DNA of 64,000 nucleotides from Candidatus Fraserbacteria bacterium (GTDB lineage Bacteria > Bipolaricaulota > Bipolaricaulia > RBG-16-55-9 > JAJCYT01), in contig JAJCYT010000036.1 in NCBI GenBank assembly GCA_029262795.1, positions 124,001 through 188,000 on the forward strand. The letters run 5' to 3'. Of this stretch, positions 43,741 to 52,441 are shown in pieces (positions within the stretch are counted from its first letter, which is position 1; each line of letters begins with the position of its first letter). A program made the position numbers and the translations under genes. The notes below the pieces were generated by a model. That model was not told the origin of the DNA. It did not search any database and saw only the letters and a list, made by a program, of their open reading frames with translations.

Positions 43741-44469
43741 ATGAATTTGACACCTGAGCAATGGCTGGAAGCGATGGGTATGAAGCAAGAGGAAGTGCCG
43801 CAGCTTCTTATCCTCGAAGGCACGTGGTGGCAGAAACAACGCAACGAAATGCGCTTGGCATATTTGGAAAACGTGCGAGAGTTGGACTTTCCAGAAATGC
43901 ATTGGGGCACTTATAAAGATATTCCCATTGTGTTTTGCTGCGCTTATGGTGGGCCGCGAGCGGTAGAGCCTGTACATATCTTTGCACAGGTAGGCACGCC
44001 AATCGTGATACAAATTGGTTCTTGTGGCGGCTTGCAACATGAGGCCAAAACGGGTGACATTGTGTTGCCTGATCCGGCCATTATTGGTGAGGGCGCATCA
44101 CAATACTACGGTGGTGGCAGTGCGTCTGTTGGCACACCTGAGCTAATTGATACGTTGCAAGGGTTTTTGCATGACGAAGGGTTTACGACACATCGCGGAA
44201 TGCATCTGACCTCGTCTGCTTTGTTTGCTCAACCTGAAGATGGTATTGAGGGGTGGCGCAAGCAGGGGTTTCTCTCTGTCGATATGGAAACATCTGCGGT
44301 GTTTACGGCGGCCAACCACTTTGGGATGAAGTCTGCATCCATGGTGTTTGTTTGGGACGAACTATTAAGAGGGCGAACTTGGCTGGATAAATTTCCTGAA
44401 GACGAAACCAAACGCCAGGATGATGCCAACCGCTTCATTTTTGAAGCCGCACTCAAATTATTGGACTGA
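43741..44469 (+). CDS. purine/uridine phosphorylase-family protein
   Basis: The 242-residue product has the PNP_UDP_1 fold: FCCAYGGPRAVEPVHIFAQ, IQIGSCGGLQHEAKTGDIVLPD (phosphate and ribose site, residues about 85-106) and SVDMETSAVFTAANHFGM (the E of the ribose site in the M-E-T motif). It likely cleaves a nucleoside-like glycosidic bond with phosphate or water. The substrate is unknown; the neighbours do not point to a standard nucleoside. Two nt separate it from the upstream gene and two from the downstream gene. Confidence 0.88.
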   Translation: MNLTPEQWLEAMGMKQEEVPQLLILEGTWWQKQRNEMRLAYLENVRELDFPEMHWGTYKDIPIVFCCAYGGPRAVEPVHIFAQVGTPIVIQIGSCGGLQHEAKTGDIVLPDPAIIGEGASQYYGGGSASVGTPELIDTLQGFLHDEGFTTHRGMHLTSSALFAQPEDGIEGWRKQGFLSVDMETSAVFTAANHFGMKSASMVFVWDELLRGRTWLDKFPEDETKRQDDANRFIFEAALKLLD

Positions 44470-44471
44470 TC

Positions 44472-44858
44472 ATGAATACAGATTCCAAATTGATCTTTGT
44501 CTACAATGCCAATAGTGGTTGGCTCAACGACAAGATTGATATCATTCACAAAACCCTTTCGCCCAAAACGTATAAGTGCAGTCTTTGCACGCTCACCTAT
44601 GGGTTTTGGTATATGGAGCAATCTTGGAAAGATTTTATTCAGTCTCTGGATGTTGAGGTGGGATTTCTCCATCGGGATAACCTGATCAAACAGTTTGGCG
44701 TTTCGGATGTGCCTCTCCCCGCAGCGTTTAAGCAACAAGGCAAAGGCATTCAATTATGGATTGGTGCGGATGAAATGAATCAATGTAAAACGTTGGATGA
44801 CTTGATTGAGTTGGTTCAAAAACACCTCAATATAGAATCACAAGAAGGGCAATTGTGA
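44472..44858 (+). CDS. small conserved protein of unknown function (often labelled GTPase)
   Basis: The 128-residue product opens IFVYNANSGWLNDKIDIIHKTLSP and has CSLCTLTYGFW (a CxxC near residue 39) and EVGFLHRDNL. I recognise the NAxSG..N..D..HK...P.TY.C.LC.LT pattern from proteins labelled GTPase, but there is no P-loop, so that label is not supported. The CxxC may bind metal or be redox active. Its stop overlaps the GTG start of the phosphotriesterase-family gene. Confidence 0.65.
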   Translation: MNTDSKLIFVYNANSGWLNDKIDIIHKTLSPKTYKCSLCTLTYGFWYMEQSWKDFIQSLDVEVGFLHRDNLIKQFGVSDVPLPAAFKQQGKGIQLWIGADEMNQCKTLDDLIELVQKHLNIESQEGQL

Positions 44859-45901
44859 AAGCACAATCTGTACTTGGCCCAGTCCCTGAATCAGAATTGG
44901 GTCTTACCCTGTTTCACGAACACCTGTTGTTTGATTTTATGGTGTGCCTCATGGCACCTAAAACACTCGCAGAACAAGCCATGGCTCAAAAACCGTTAAG
45001 TCCAGAAACACGAGGTGCGTTGCGTTTCAATCCTTGTCTCGTGCCTGACAATTTATTGCATACAGATATTGAACTGGCCATCGAAGAAGTTAAAGCCTTC
45101 ACAGAAGTTGGCGGATCAACCATTGTTGACCCAACCAACGTTTCAATTGGCCGTGACCCTGAAGGATTGAAAAAAATTGCAGAAGCAACTGGGTTAAACA
45201 TCATTATGGGGGCTGGCTATTACTATCAAATTGCTTTGCTAGAAAATTTCACTGCCCGAAGCGAAAAAGACATTGAAGCTGAAATCATTAACGATATCAC
45301 AGTTGGTGTCGCAGACACAGGCATTCGTGCAGGCTTGATCGGCGAAATCGGCTCCTCTTCTCCTATCACAGATGATGAGGAAAAATCTCTACGGGCTGCG
45401 GCTGGTGCGCAAGCAGCGACAGGTGCGCCGTTAATGATTCATCTGGATGGTTGGCAGCGTGAGGGCAATCGTGTGCTCGATATTATAGAGCAAGCCGGTG
45501 GCGATTTAACACGCACAGTGCTTTGCCATTTAAATCCAGCCTGGTTTGATATTGATTATCAGGTCAGCTTGCTGGATCGTGGTGCTGTCCTCGAATTCGA
45601 TATGTTTGGCAACGACCACTATTATCCTGGCAATGATTTTGTTTCTATCAACCGGGCGGCCCCAGATGAACTTGTGGCGCTAGGTGCCATGGCCAAGTTG
45701 ATCGAACGAGGTTATGTGGAACAACTTCTTATCAGTCAGGATGTATATCTCAAGATGATGTTATGTAAATATGGGGGCTATGGATACGCCCATCTGTTTA
45801 ACAATCTGTCACCCTATTTTGAGGAGGTACATATCACCCAACAATCAAAAGATGTGATGATGATAGACAATCCGCGACGATTATTGGCGTTCCTTTCTTA
45901 A
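44855..45901 (+). CDS. phosphotriesterase-family metal-dependent hydrolase
   Basis: The 348-residue amidohydrolase-superfamily barrel starts at GTG overlapping the upstream stop (GTGA). Metal ligands are LFHEHLL (near residue 20), the bridging position in GLIGEIGSSSP (Glu where PTE has a carboxylated Lys, as in the E. coli Php type), PLMIHLDGW, VLCHLNP and LISQDVYLK. Such proteins are often lactonases of sugar or acyl lactones rather than phosphotriesterases. It is the last gene of operon 1. A sugar-acid lactonase role would fit the neighbouring pathway, by inference. Confidence 0.87.
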   Translation: MKAQSVLGPVPESELGLTLFHEHLLFDFMVCLMAPKTLAEQAMAQKPLSPETRGALRFNPCLVPDNLLHTDIELAIEEVKAFTEVGGSTIVDPTNVSIGRDPEGLKKIAEATGLNIIMGAGYYYQIALLENFTARSEKDIEAEIINDITVGVADTGIRAGLIGEIGSSSPITDDEEKSLRAAAGAQAATGAPLMIHLDGWQREGNRVLDIIEQAGGDLTRTVLCHLNPAWFDIDYQVSLLDRGAVLEFDMFGNDHYYPGNDFVSINRAAPDELVALGAMAKLIERGYVEQLLISQDVYLKMMLCKYGGYGYAHLFNNLSPYFEEVHITQQSKDVMMIDNPRRLLAFLS

Positions 45902-45934
45902 GCCTGTTGAGCATCTAGAATAATTTCAGCGAGC

Positions 45935-46816
45935 TTAATCCAAACCAGACATTTCTCGAACCATCGCATAAATGGCCGTCCAATCTTCTGTTCCCCGCCC
46001 CTTCCCGCGAGCCACTGTGTAGACTTCCCGTGCCGCAGCGCCCAAAGGCATCGGCACTTTAAGATCATTGGCCAAATCCAAAGCCAACCCCAAATCCTTG
46101 TGTGCCAAGTCAAGCATGAATGCTGGCGACAAATCTCCTTGTAAAACTTTCGCTGGATAAGTGGTGCTCATATGGCCCTGACCTGCTGGCGTGCCGGACA
46201 TGACTTCGATGGCTTTATCCACCTTGAGACCAGTCGATTCCGCCAGGGAAAGCGCCTCTGCCGTTAATGCGTTGAGTGAAATGGACAGGTAGTTGTTAAT
46301 AATCTTCATGCGTGATCCCATGCCAGGACCGCCACAATCTATGATGGTTTCCCCCATTCTTTCGAGTACAGGGGTTGCTCGTTCAATATCAGAAGCTTCG
46401 CCGCCGGCCATGATCAAGAGTTTGCCTTGCTCTGCGTGCATTGAGGTTCGGCCCACAGGCGCATCAATCATCGAAATGCCTTTAGATTGCAGATCTTTGC
46501 GAATTGAATCTGTATCGAAAGGGTGAATGGTGGACATATCGATGACCAGTGCGCCCGATTCGATGCCTTCCAGAACGCCACCAGCATCAAACAAAGCGCT
46601 GCGAACATGGATGCCTTTTGGGACCATTGTGATGACAATTTCTGCGCCTTTTGCCGCTTCAGCAGCAGAACCTGACACTTTGCCACCATAGGCTTCGTGC
46701 TGATTTAGGGCATCTGTGCTGAGGTCAAAACCTGTGACTGAATGACCGCCTTCGATGATATTGCGCGCCATAGGCAGGCCCATGGTGCCAAGTCCGATAA
46801 ATGCCACGTTAACCAT
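45935..46816 (-). CDS. 3-hydroxyisobutyrate-dehydrogenase-family reductase, sulfolactaldehyde-reductase (YihU)-like
   Basis: The 293-residue product starts at the ATG behind GAGGAG. It has the N-terminal Rossmann GLGTMGLPMARNI and the catalytic Lys in SRMKIINNYLS near residue 170. The substrate loop reads DAPVGRTSMHAEQG, where ordinary family members have DAPVSGG..GA. GRTS is the sulfonate-binding loop I recall from E. coli YihU, and other stretches (VIDMSTIHP, INNYLSISLNALTAEA, DLAHKDLGLALDLAN) resemble YihU closely, from memory. It would reduce sulfolactaldehyde to dihydroxypropanesulfonate. It is divergent from operon 2, sharing a promoter region with GntR boxes. Confidence 0.75.
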   Translation of the reverse strand: MVNVAFIGLGTMGLPMARNIIEGGHSVTGFDLSTDALNQHEAYGGKVSGSAAEAAKGAEIVITMVPKGIHVRSALFDAGGVLEGIESGALVIDMSTIHPFDTDSIRKDLQSKGISMIDAPVGRTSMHAEQGKLLIMAGGEASDIERATPVLERMGETIIDCGGPGMGSRMKIINNYLSISLNALTAEALSLAESTGLKVDKAIEVMSGTPAGQGHMSTTYPAKVLQGDLSPAFMLDLAHKDLGLALDLANDLKVPMPLGAAAREVYTVARGKGRGTEDWTAIYAMVREMSGLD

Positions 46817-46950
46817 AAATATCCGCTCCTCAGGAAGAATTTTTGATTTTAAGAGATCACCCATTTATTAAACATGATCTTTTGAATAGCGTAAATAATT
46901 GCGTTTAAATCACGGTTTTCATCAAATCGGATTGTTATCAAAAAATTGAA

Positions 46951-46979
46951 TTGACAAAAAAATCTTTTAGTGGTACAGT
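46951..46979 (+). promoter_or_regulatory. promoter of operon 2
   Basis: TTGACA (46951-46956), 17 bp, TACAGT (46974-46979), the same boxes and spacing as the operon 1 promoter at 37923-37951. The leader to the start codon is about 90 nt. Confidence 0.82.
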
Positions 46980-47008
46980 GCTGGTATAAGTGGTACATCA
47001 GTGGTACA
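46970..47008. promoter_or_regulatory. four direct GTGGTACA-type boxes at operon 2
   Basis: GTGGTACA, CTGGTATA, GTGGTACA and GTGGTACA start at 46970, 46981, 46990 and 47001: the same order and 11-9-11 spacing as at operon 1. They overlap the -10 box and start site, and may also affect the divergent reductase gene. Confidence 0.8.
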
Positions 47009-47074
47009 TTATATAAAAAACAGCTTTCCTTTTTTAGTTTCACAATATTAAGGGGTATTTTTTCGAGGAGGGCC

Positions 47075-48520
47075 ATGGTTAAACATAAACTTCGTATAGG
47101 GTATGTGGGTGTTTCAATTGCAACTTATTATGCAAGCGAATACAAAACCCGCGAACGCGCCATAGAAGGTTTGGAAAAACTTGCAGAGTCACAAGATTTT
47201 GAGTTCATTCCCGTCCGTGAAGAAGTGATGGACGAGGAGATGGCTGGCCAAGCTGCCGATTATCTTCGTACTCAAAATATCGATTTTCTTATCATTCATC
47301 TCAGCGCTGTGAGCATGGGCGATCAACTTCTGAAATTGCTCAATGTGGCACCGCGTTTGGGATTGTGGGCCATTCCTGATCCCGAATTTGAAGGTGAGAT
47401 CAAGATTCATTCGCTGGTGGCTATGAGTCAGTACGCCAGCATTTTGAAGCGTTATCTTAAGCATGAAAACATTCCCTTCAAATGGTTTTACGGCAACGTG
47501 GAAGATGATTCTTTCCGCGAACGTTTCGATGTCAGCGTGCGCGCACTTACCGCCGTAAAAAATATCGAGCTTGCGCGCGTGGGTTGGGTCGGCGGACTGT
47601 CCGATGGTTTCCACGACATGATTTTTGATGAGCGCGTGTTGAAGCATCGCCTGGGTGTGTCTGTGTTCTCACATGATCCATCTGAATTGGTGGAGCGTGC
47701 TAAAAGGTATGACACGAGTGTTGTGACTGAAAAAGTTAACGAAATCAAAGGCGCTGCTTCCAGCATCACGGTGTCAGAAGACAGTGCGTTTGATCGCACC
47801 ACCCGTTTTTATCTGGCTTTAAAAGATCTTGCTGCCGAACGAGGCTACGATTCCCTGGCCGTTCAGTGCTGGCCCAAGCTGCAAAGCCAGTACAAGATTG
47901 CACCGTGCATGGCCTACAGTTGGCTCGGCAGTGAAGATGGCATGGCTGTTTCCTGCGAAGGCGATGTGCCTGGTGCAGTCAGCATGTATCTTCTTAATTT
48001 GCTCAGTGGCAAACATGGTTCGTCAACTTTGCTTGATGTCACAGCGATTGATCCGAAATCAAATTCGGTCCTGATGTGGCATTGCGGTGTATCACCTCGT
48101 CACTTCGCCAATGAAGATGGCATCAAATGGGTGGACCACGTCACCTTGGGACGCAAGTTTGATGACGGTCCTTACGGCATTGCGGGCGATCAGATTTTTG
48201 CACCACAGGATACCACCATCAGCTACGTTGGCGATGATGGAAGCAGCCTGTTGGTGATCAGCGCGCCTGTGGTCAAACATGAACACAAGGGCTTTGATGG
48301 CACACGTGGCTGGTTTACCAATTTTGAACTCAACAAAGAACCCATCGGGTTGTGGGATCTGGTCAACACGCTGACTGTGCGCGGTCATGAGCATCATTAC
48401 GCTGTAGGACAAGGCAATGTCACCAGTGAATTGATGGAGTTTGCCGCATGGAAAGGGATGCGTTTGATCGAAAAAGTCCCTTACGTAGATTATCTGCAAA
48501 TTGAAGGCGTAAACACATAA
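47075..48520 (+). CDS. L-fucose-isomerase-like sugar isomerase
   Basis: The 481-residue product starts at the ATG behind GAGGAGGG. The C-terminal half has the metal-site pattern of FucI/AraA-like isomerases: VQCWPKLQ, SCEGDVPGAVSMYLL (Glu ligand) and LLDVTAIDPKSN then VLMWHCGVSPRHFA. The N-terminal half has GYVGVSIATYYASEY. Members isomerise aldoses to ketoses. A sulfoquinovose isomerase is known in this family (sulfo-transaldolase pathway). It heads operon 2 under the GntR boxes. The exact sugar is not readable; the neighbouring YihU-like gene suggests a sulfosugar. Confidence 0.82.
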   Translation: MVKHKLRIGYVGVSIATYYASEYKTRERAIEGLEKLAESQDFEFIPVREEVMDEEMAGQAADYLRTQNIDFLIIHLSAVSMGDQLLKLLNVAPRLGLWAIPDPEFEGEIKIHSLVAMSQYASILKRYLKHENIPFKWFYGNVEDDSFRERFDVSVRALTAVKNIELARVGWVGGLSDGFHDMIFDERVLKHRLGVSVFSHDPSELVERAKRYDTSVVTEKVNEIKGAASSITVSEDSAFDRTTRFYLALKDLAAERGYDSLAVQCWPKLQSQYKIAPCMAYSWLGSEDGMAVSCEGDVPGAVSMYLLNLLSGKHGSSTLLDVTAIDPKSNSVLMWHCGVSPRHFANEDGIKWVDHVTLGRKFDDGPYGIAGDQIFAPQDTTISYVGDDGSSLLVISAPVVKHEHKGFDGTRGWFTNFELNKEPIGLWDLVNTLTVRGHEHHYAVGQGNVTSELMEFAAWKGMRLIEKVPYVDYLQIEGVNT

Positions 48521-48537
48521 AGGTTAAGTTTTGATTT

Positions 48538-49722
48538 ATGTCGATTGCACTGACACCCCAACAGCGTCGTATTGTGACTGTCATTTGGGGAACGTATGCC
48601 TTCTATTATTTGGGTCGATTGAACATCAGTCCGGCGATACCGGCACTTCAAAATAGTTTAGGTGTGGGCCGGGTTGAAATTGGCTGGCTGGGCACTGCGT
48701 TTTTCTGGGTTTATACTTTGGGCCAAATTGTCAATGGTGAACTAGGCAATCACATCAAACCACGCTACATCGTGGCCTTGGGTTTGCTGATTGTGGCATT
48801 GACGAACATTTTGTTTTCCATACAGACAGCTTGGTGGGCGATGCTCATTTTGTGGGGCATCAACGGATTTGCTCAATCAACGGGTTGGGCTCCCATGATG
48901 CGGATTCTTTCTGAACGTCTTGAATCCAAACAGCGACAGCGTATCTCGACTTTTTTTCCGATGAGCTTTCAAGTCGGCAATGGCCTTACCTGGGCAATGG
49001 CTGGACTGTTGGTTGCTTGGGGTGGCTGGCAAATGGCGTTTTGGTTGCCTGGGTTGATCACGCTGATCGTGTTGGCTGTTTGGTGGTTTGCTGATACAGA
49101 AATTTCTACACAAAAGACAGATCAAAAAAACACGTTCAATTTCAGAGATATGGGGCAGGAATGGCGACATTTAAAGTGGCCCTTGTTGGCAGCATCAGCC
49201 ATAGGCTTTATCCACACTGGAATGGCCATTTGGTTGCCCACTTATGTAAGCGATATTGATTTGTTTCCTGAAGCGTTGATTGGTTCCATTGCTGGTTTTA
49301 TGGCCATCGTCGGCATTGTGGGGATGTGGTTCAGTGGACAGTTGTTGCAGAATTTGCATAGCCTTCGCCTGGTGTTATCGGTGGTGACTTCCATCCTTGC
49401 AGTCATTCTGATAACAGGGGCATTCATTCCTGTATGGCCTCAATTGTTCATGATGACGTGTGCCGTGTTGACGTCCAGTGGGCTTGCGGGTCTTTTACTC
49501 GGAACCGCTCCGATGATGTTGGCCAAAGACAATCGGGTGTCTTCCGCTTCTGGCGTGCTGACAGCTGTGTTTGGCTTGGGTGGCGGATTGGCTGGCGTGA
49601 TGATTGGTGTGGTTTTAGAAATTTCTAATTGGAATATGGTTTTTCTTTTGTGGGGCGGTTGTGCATTGCTTGCCCTGCTGCTGATACAAATGATTCAACA
49701 AACAAATGAGGTGGCTACATGA
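48538..49722 (+). CDS. MFS transporter, organophosphate-antiporter-like
   Basis: The 394-residue product has twelve hydrophobic helices. The N-terminus (YYLGRLNISPAIPALQNSLG, TAFFWVYTLGQIVNGELG, WGINGFAQSTGWAPMMRIL) matches the GlpT/UhpT-type layout. Charged Arg and Glu within helices suggest an anionic substrate or product. It may import the sugar or export a sulfonate such as dihydroxypropanesulfonate or sulfolactate; the sequence does not decide. Its stop overlaps the CoA-transferase start (ATGA). Confidence 0.85.
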   Translation: MSIALTPQQRRIVTVIWGTYAFYYLGRLNISPAIPALQNSLGVGRVEIGWLGTAFFWVYTLGQIVNGELGNHIKPRYIVALGLLIVALTNILFSIQTAWWAMLILWGINGFAQSTGWAPMMRILSERLESKQRQRISTFFPMSFQVGNGLTWAMAGLLVAWGGWQMAFWLPGLITLIVLAVWWFADTEISTQKTDQKNTFNFRDMGQEWRHLKWPLLAASAIGFIHTGMAIWLPTYVSDIDLFPEALIGSIAGFMAIVGIVGMWFSGQLLQNLHSLRLVLSVVTSILAVILITGAFIPVWPQLFMMTCAVLTSSGLAGLLLGTAPMMLAKDNRVSSASGVLTAVFGLGGGLAGVMIGVVLEISNWNMVFLLWGGCALLALLLIQMIQQTNEVAT

Positions 49723-50915
49723 GTGGACCATTGGCTGGCCTGAAAGTGATTGATCAAACACAGGCACTGGCTGGACCGTATTGTTCGATGATGTTAGGCG
49801 ATTTGGGCGCCGATGTGATTAAGATAGAACGCCCTGGTGTGGGCGATCAATCCCGTCAGTGGGCGCCGCCTTATATTGGAGATCAAAGCTGTTATTATCT
49901 TGCGGTTAACCGCAACAAGCGAGGTATCGCGCTCAACATTGCTGCTGATGAAGGCAAGCAGATCATGCACGACATGATCAAAGATGCCGACATTTTTATG
50001 ACCAATCTGGCCACCTCAGCAGCATTGAAAAAATATTCGATTGATTATGAAACACTCAGTGAATTGAATCCCGGCCTCATTTATGCTTCCGTCAGTGGCT
50101 ACGGACGCACAGGACCACGTGCTGGTCAACCCGGTTACGATATCGTTTCTCAAGCCGAGTCTGGCACCATGGCACTCACGGGCGAAGTCGATGGCGGACC
50201 AATGCGATTTCCCACACCAATTGCCGATATGACCTGTGGCATGTTTACGTTGATTGGCATTTTGTCTGCGCTTCATGTGCGGCACACGACGGGTAAAGGT
50301 CAGTTTCTGGATATGTCGTTGCAGGAAGGTCAGATCACCTGGCTTGAGAATTATGCAGGCGAGTATTTTGCCATTGGCGAAGATCCGCCACGTCGCGGCA
50401 ATCGCCACCCTCAAGTCGTGCCGTATGAGGCGATGCAAGGGTCAGATGGCAGTTGGTTCATCCTTGGTGTTGGCTCGGACAACTTATGGCAAAAACTGTG
50501 TGCCTTTTTAGGACGAGAAGACTTGGCCCAAGATGCACGTTTTGAGACCAATGCCAAACGCATTGACAATTACGACATCTTGTTGCCCATCCTGCGTGAG
50601 ATCATGAAGCAAAAAACAACAGATGAATGTCTTGCCGCACTCAAAGAGGCTGGCATTCCCTCAGGCAAAATTAACACCACCAAAGAAGCATTAAGTGATC
50701 CTCATGTGTTGGAACGCGGCATGATTGTCGAGATTGAGCACCCTGCGCTGGGCATGTTGAAATCCATTGCCACGCCGGTGCATATGTCGGATACGCCGCT
50801 TACGTATCGATTGCACCCACCTACTTTGGGCGAGCACACGAACATGGTGTTGGGTGAACACAACTATACCGATGAACAAATTGCCACTTTCCATGAACAG
50901 GGAGTTGTGGCGTAA
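49719..50915 (+). CDS. CaiB/BaiF family (class III) CoA-transferase
   Basis: The 398-residue product has the interlocked-dimer fold: LAGLKVIDQTQALAGPYCSMMLGDLGADVIKIE at the start, SVSGYGRTGPRAGQPGYD, and the catalytic Asp in PIADMTCGMF (near residue 169). GIPSGKINTTKEALSDPH is typical of the second domain. It moves CoA between carboxylic acids. In this operon it would activate an acid made by the aldehyde dehydrogenase next door. The acid is not known. The start overlaps the MFS stop by 4 nt. Confidence 0.9.
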   Translation: MSGPLAGLKVIDQTQALAGPYCSMMLGDLGADVIKIERPGVGDQSRQWAPPYIGDQSCYYLAVNRNKRGIALNIAADEGKQIMHDMIKDADIFMTNLATSAALKKYSIDYETLSELNPGLIYASVSGYGRTGPRAGQPGYDIVSQAESGTMALTGEVDGGPMRFPTPIADMTCGMFTLIGILSALHVRHTTGKGQFLDMSLQEGQITWLENYAGEYFAIGEDPPRRGNRHPQVVPYEAMQGSDGSWFILGVGSDNLWQKLCAFLGREDLAQDARFETNAKRIDNYDILLPILREIMKQKTTDECLAALKEAGIPSGKINTTKEALSDPHVLERGMIVEIEHPALGMLKSIATPVHMSDTPLTYRLHPPTLGEHTNMVLGEHNYTDEQIATFHEQGVVA

Positions 50916-50926
50916 CGGAGCAAGCT

Positions 50927-52441
50927 ATGGTCACATTGCCAAAAAACTATATTGATCTGCACCCTGAAGTTGAGGCGTTTTTGTCTCAAACTCTGCCCAT
51001 GTATTACGGTGGAAAACGTGCGCCTGCTCAAAGCGGAAAAACCTTTGAAACGGTTGATCCATCCACGGGAAAGCTGTTGGCAAACATTGCTGAGGCAGAT
51101 CAGGCAGATGTGGATTTGGCGGTTCAGGCGGCACGGTCTGCTTATGAAACAGGTGACTGGCATTTAAAGATGACGCCCTCCGAACGCAGCAGTTGCATTT
51201 GGAAACTGGCCGAACTCCTGGAATCCCACAAAGATATTCTGGGACAGCTGGATGCACTGGATAACGGAAAACCGTTTGCTTCAGCACGCGATGTCGATGT
51301 GTTTTGGAGCGCCGAACATTTCCGTTACTTCGCCGGATGGCCTACCAAGATTGAAGGCAGCACCATTCCGGTCAGTACGCCTGGGATGTTCAATTACACG
51401 CTTCGGGAACCTGTGGGCGTGTGTGGGCTGATTGTGCCCTGGAATTATCCACTGTTGATGGCATCCTGGAAAATGGCACCTGCCCTGGCGGCTGGCAATT
51501 ACATTGTCCTCAAACCGGCGGAACAAACATCATTGAGCGCACTTTACCTGCCAAAGTTATTTGAAGAAGCAGGGTTTCCTCCTGGCGTGTTTAATGTGCT
51601 TCCTGGCTTGGGTCATAAAGCCGGTGCTGCTTTGGTGGCTCATCATGGCGTTAATAAAATTGGGTTTACAGGATCAACTGAAGTGGCGAAAGAAATTTTG
51701 AAAAGTTCGACAGGCAATCTTAAACGAGTTTCACTCGAATTGGGCGGCAAAAGCCCCAACATCATCTTTGCTGATGCTGATTTAGAAAAAGCATCCGTCG
51801 GTGCGACCTGGGCGATTTTTGGCAACAACGGTCAATCCTGCACAGCAGGGTCACGCCTCTACATCGAACAAAAAGTGTTTGATGAAGTTGTCAGTGGCAT
51901 GGCCGATGAAACGAAGAAAATCAAGGTCGGCCCAGGGATGCAACTTGAGCCTTCTCATCTGGGCCCCGTCATCAGCACGGAGCAAATGAATCGTGTGATG
52001 GGCTATATCAAAGAAGGTTATGATTCGGGCGGTGAAGCAGTTTCAGGTGGTCAGCGCATTGAAGGTGATCTGTCTGAAGGCTACTTCATCCAACCCACTA
52101 TTTTCAAGAATATTGATGATGAAGCAAAAATCAATCAAGAAGAAATTTTTGGCCCCGTGGTCTGCGCCATGCCGTTTAAAGATTCCAACGAAATTTTACA
52201 AAGAGCCAACGACACCCAGTTTGGACTGGCTGCTGGCCTTTGGACCAAAGATGTGAACAAGGCGCACCAAATTGCCGCCAAACTCCAGGCCGGCACCATT
52301 TGGGTCAACACCTGGGGCAACACAGATGCGGCATCTCCGTTTGGTGGCTACAAGCAAAGCGGCCACGGACGTGAGATGGGCAAAGAAGCAATTGAACTTT
52401 ATACCGAACTTAAAAGTGTGTGGATGAGGATTGATGGATAA
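50927..52441 (+). CDS. NAD(P)-dependent aldehyde dehydrogenase
   Basis: The 504-residue product has the ALDH landmarks: VPWNYPLLMASWKMAPALAAG, the Glu general base in SLELGGKSPNIIFADADL (about residue 267), the nucleophile Cys in NNGQSCTAGSRL (about residue 301), and EEIFGPVVCAMPF. It is of the betaine/aminobutyraldehyde type. In operon 2 it could oxidise an aldehyde released by the LacD-like aldolase (sulfolactaldehyde if the sugar is sulfonated). It would then compete with the divergent reductase. The substrate is inferred. The 3' end overlaps the aldolase gene by 8 nt. Confidence 0.93.
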   Translation: MVTLPKNYIDLHPEVEAFLSQTLPMYYGGKRAPAQSGKTFETVDPSTGKLLANIAEADQADVDLAVQAARSAYETGDWHLKMTPSERSSCIWKLAELLESHKDILGQLDALDNGKPFASARDVDVFWSAEHFRYFAGWPTKIEGSTIPVSTPGMFNYTLREPVGVCGLIVPWNYPLLMASWKMAPALAAGNYIVLKPAEQTSLSALYLPKLFEEAGFPPGVFNVLPGLGHKAGAALVAHHGVNKIGFTGSTEVAKEILKSSTGNLKRVSLELGGKSPNIIFADADLEKASVGATWAIFGNNGQSCTAGSRLYIEQKVFDEVVSGMADETKKIKVGPGMQLEPSHLGPVISTEQMNRVMGYIKEGYDSGGEAVSGGQRIEGDLSEGYFIQPTIFKNIDDEAKINQEEIFGPVVCAMPFKDSNEILQRANDTQFGLAAGLWTKDVNKAHQIAAKLQAGTIWVNTWGNTDAASPFGGYKQSGHGREMGKEAIELYTELKSVWMRIDG

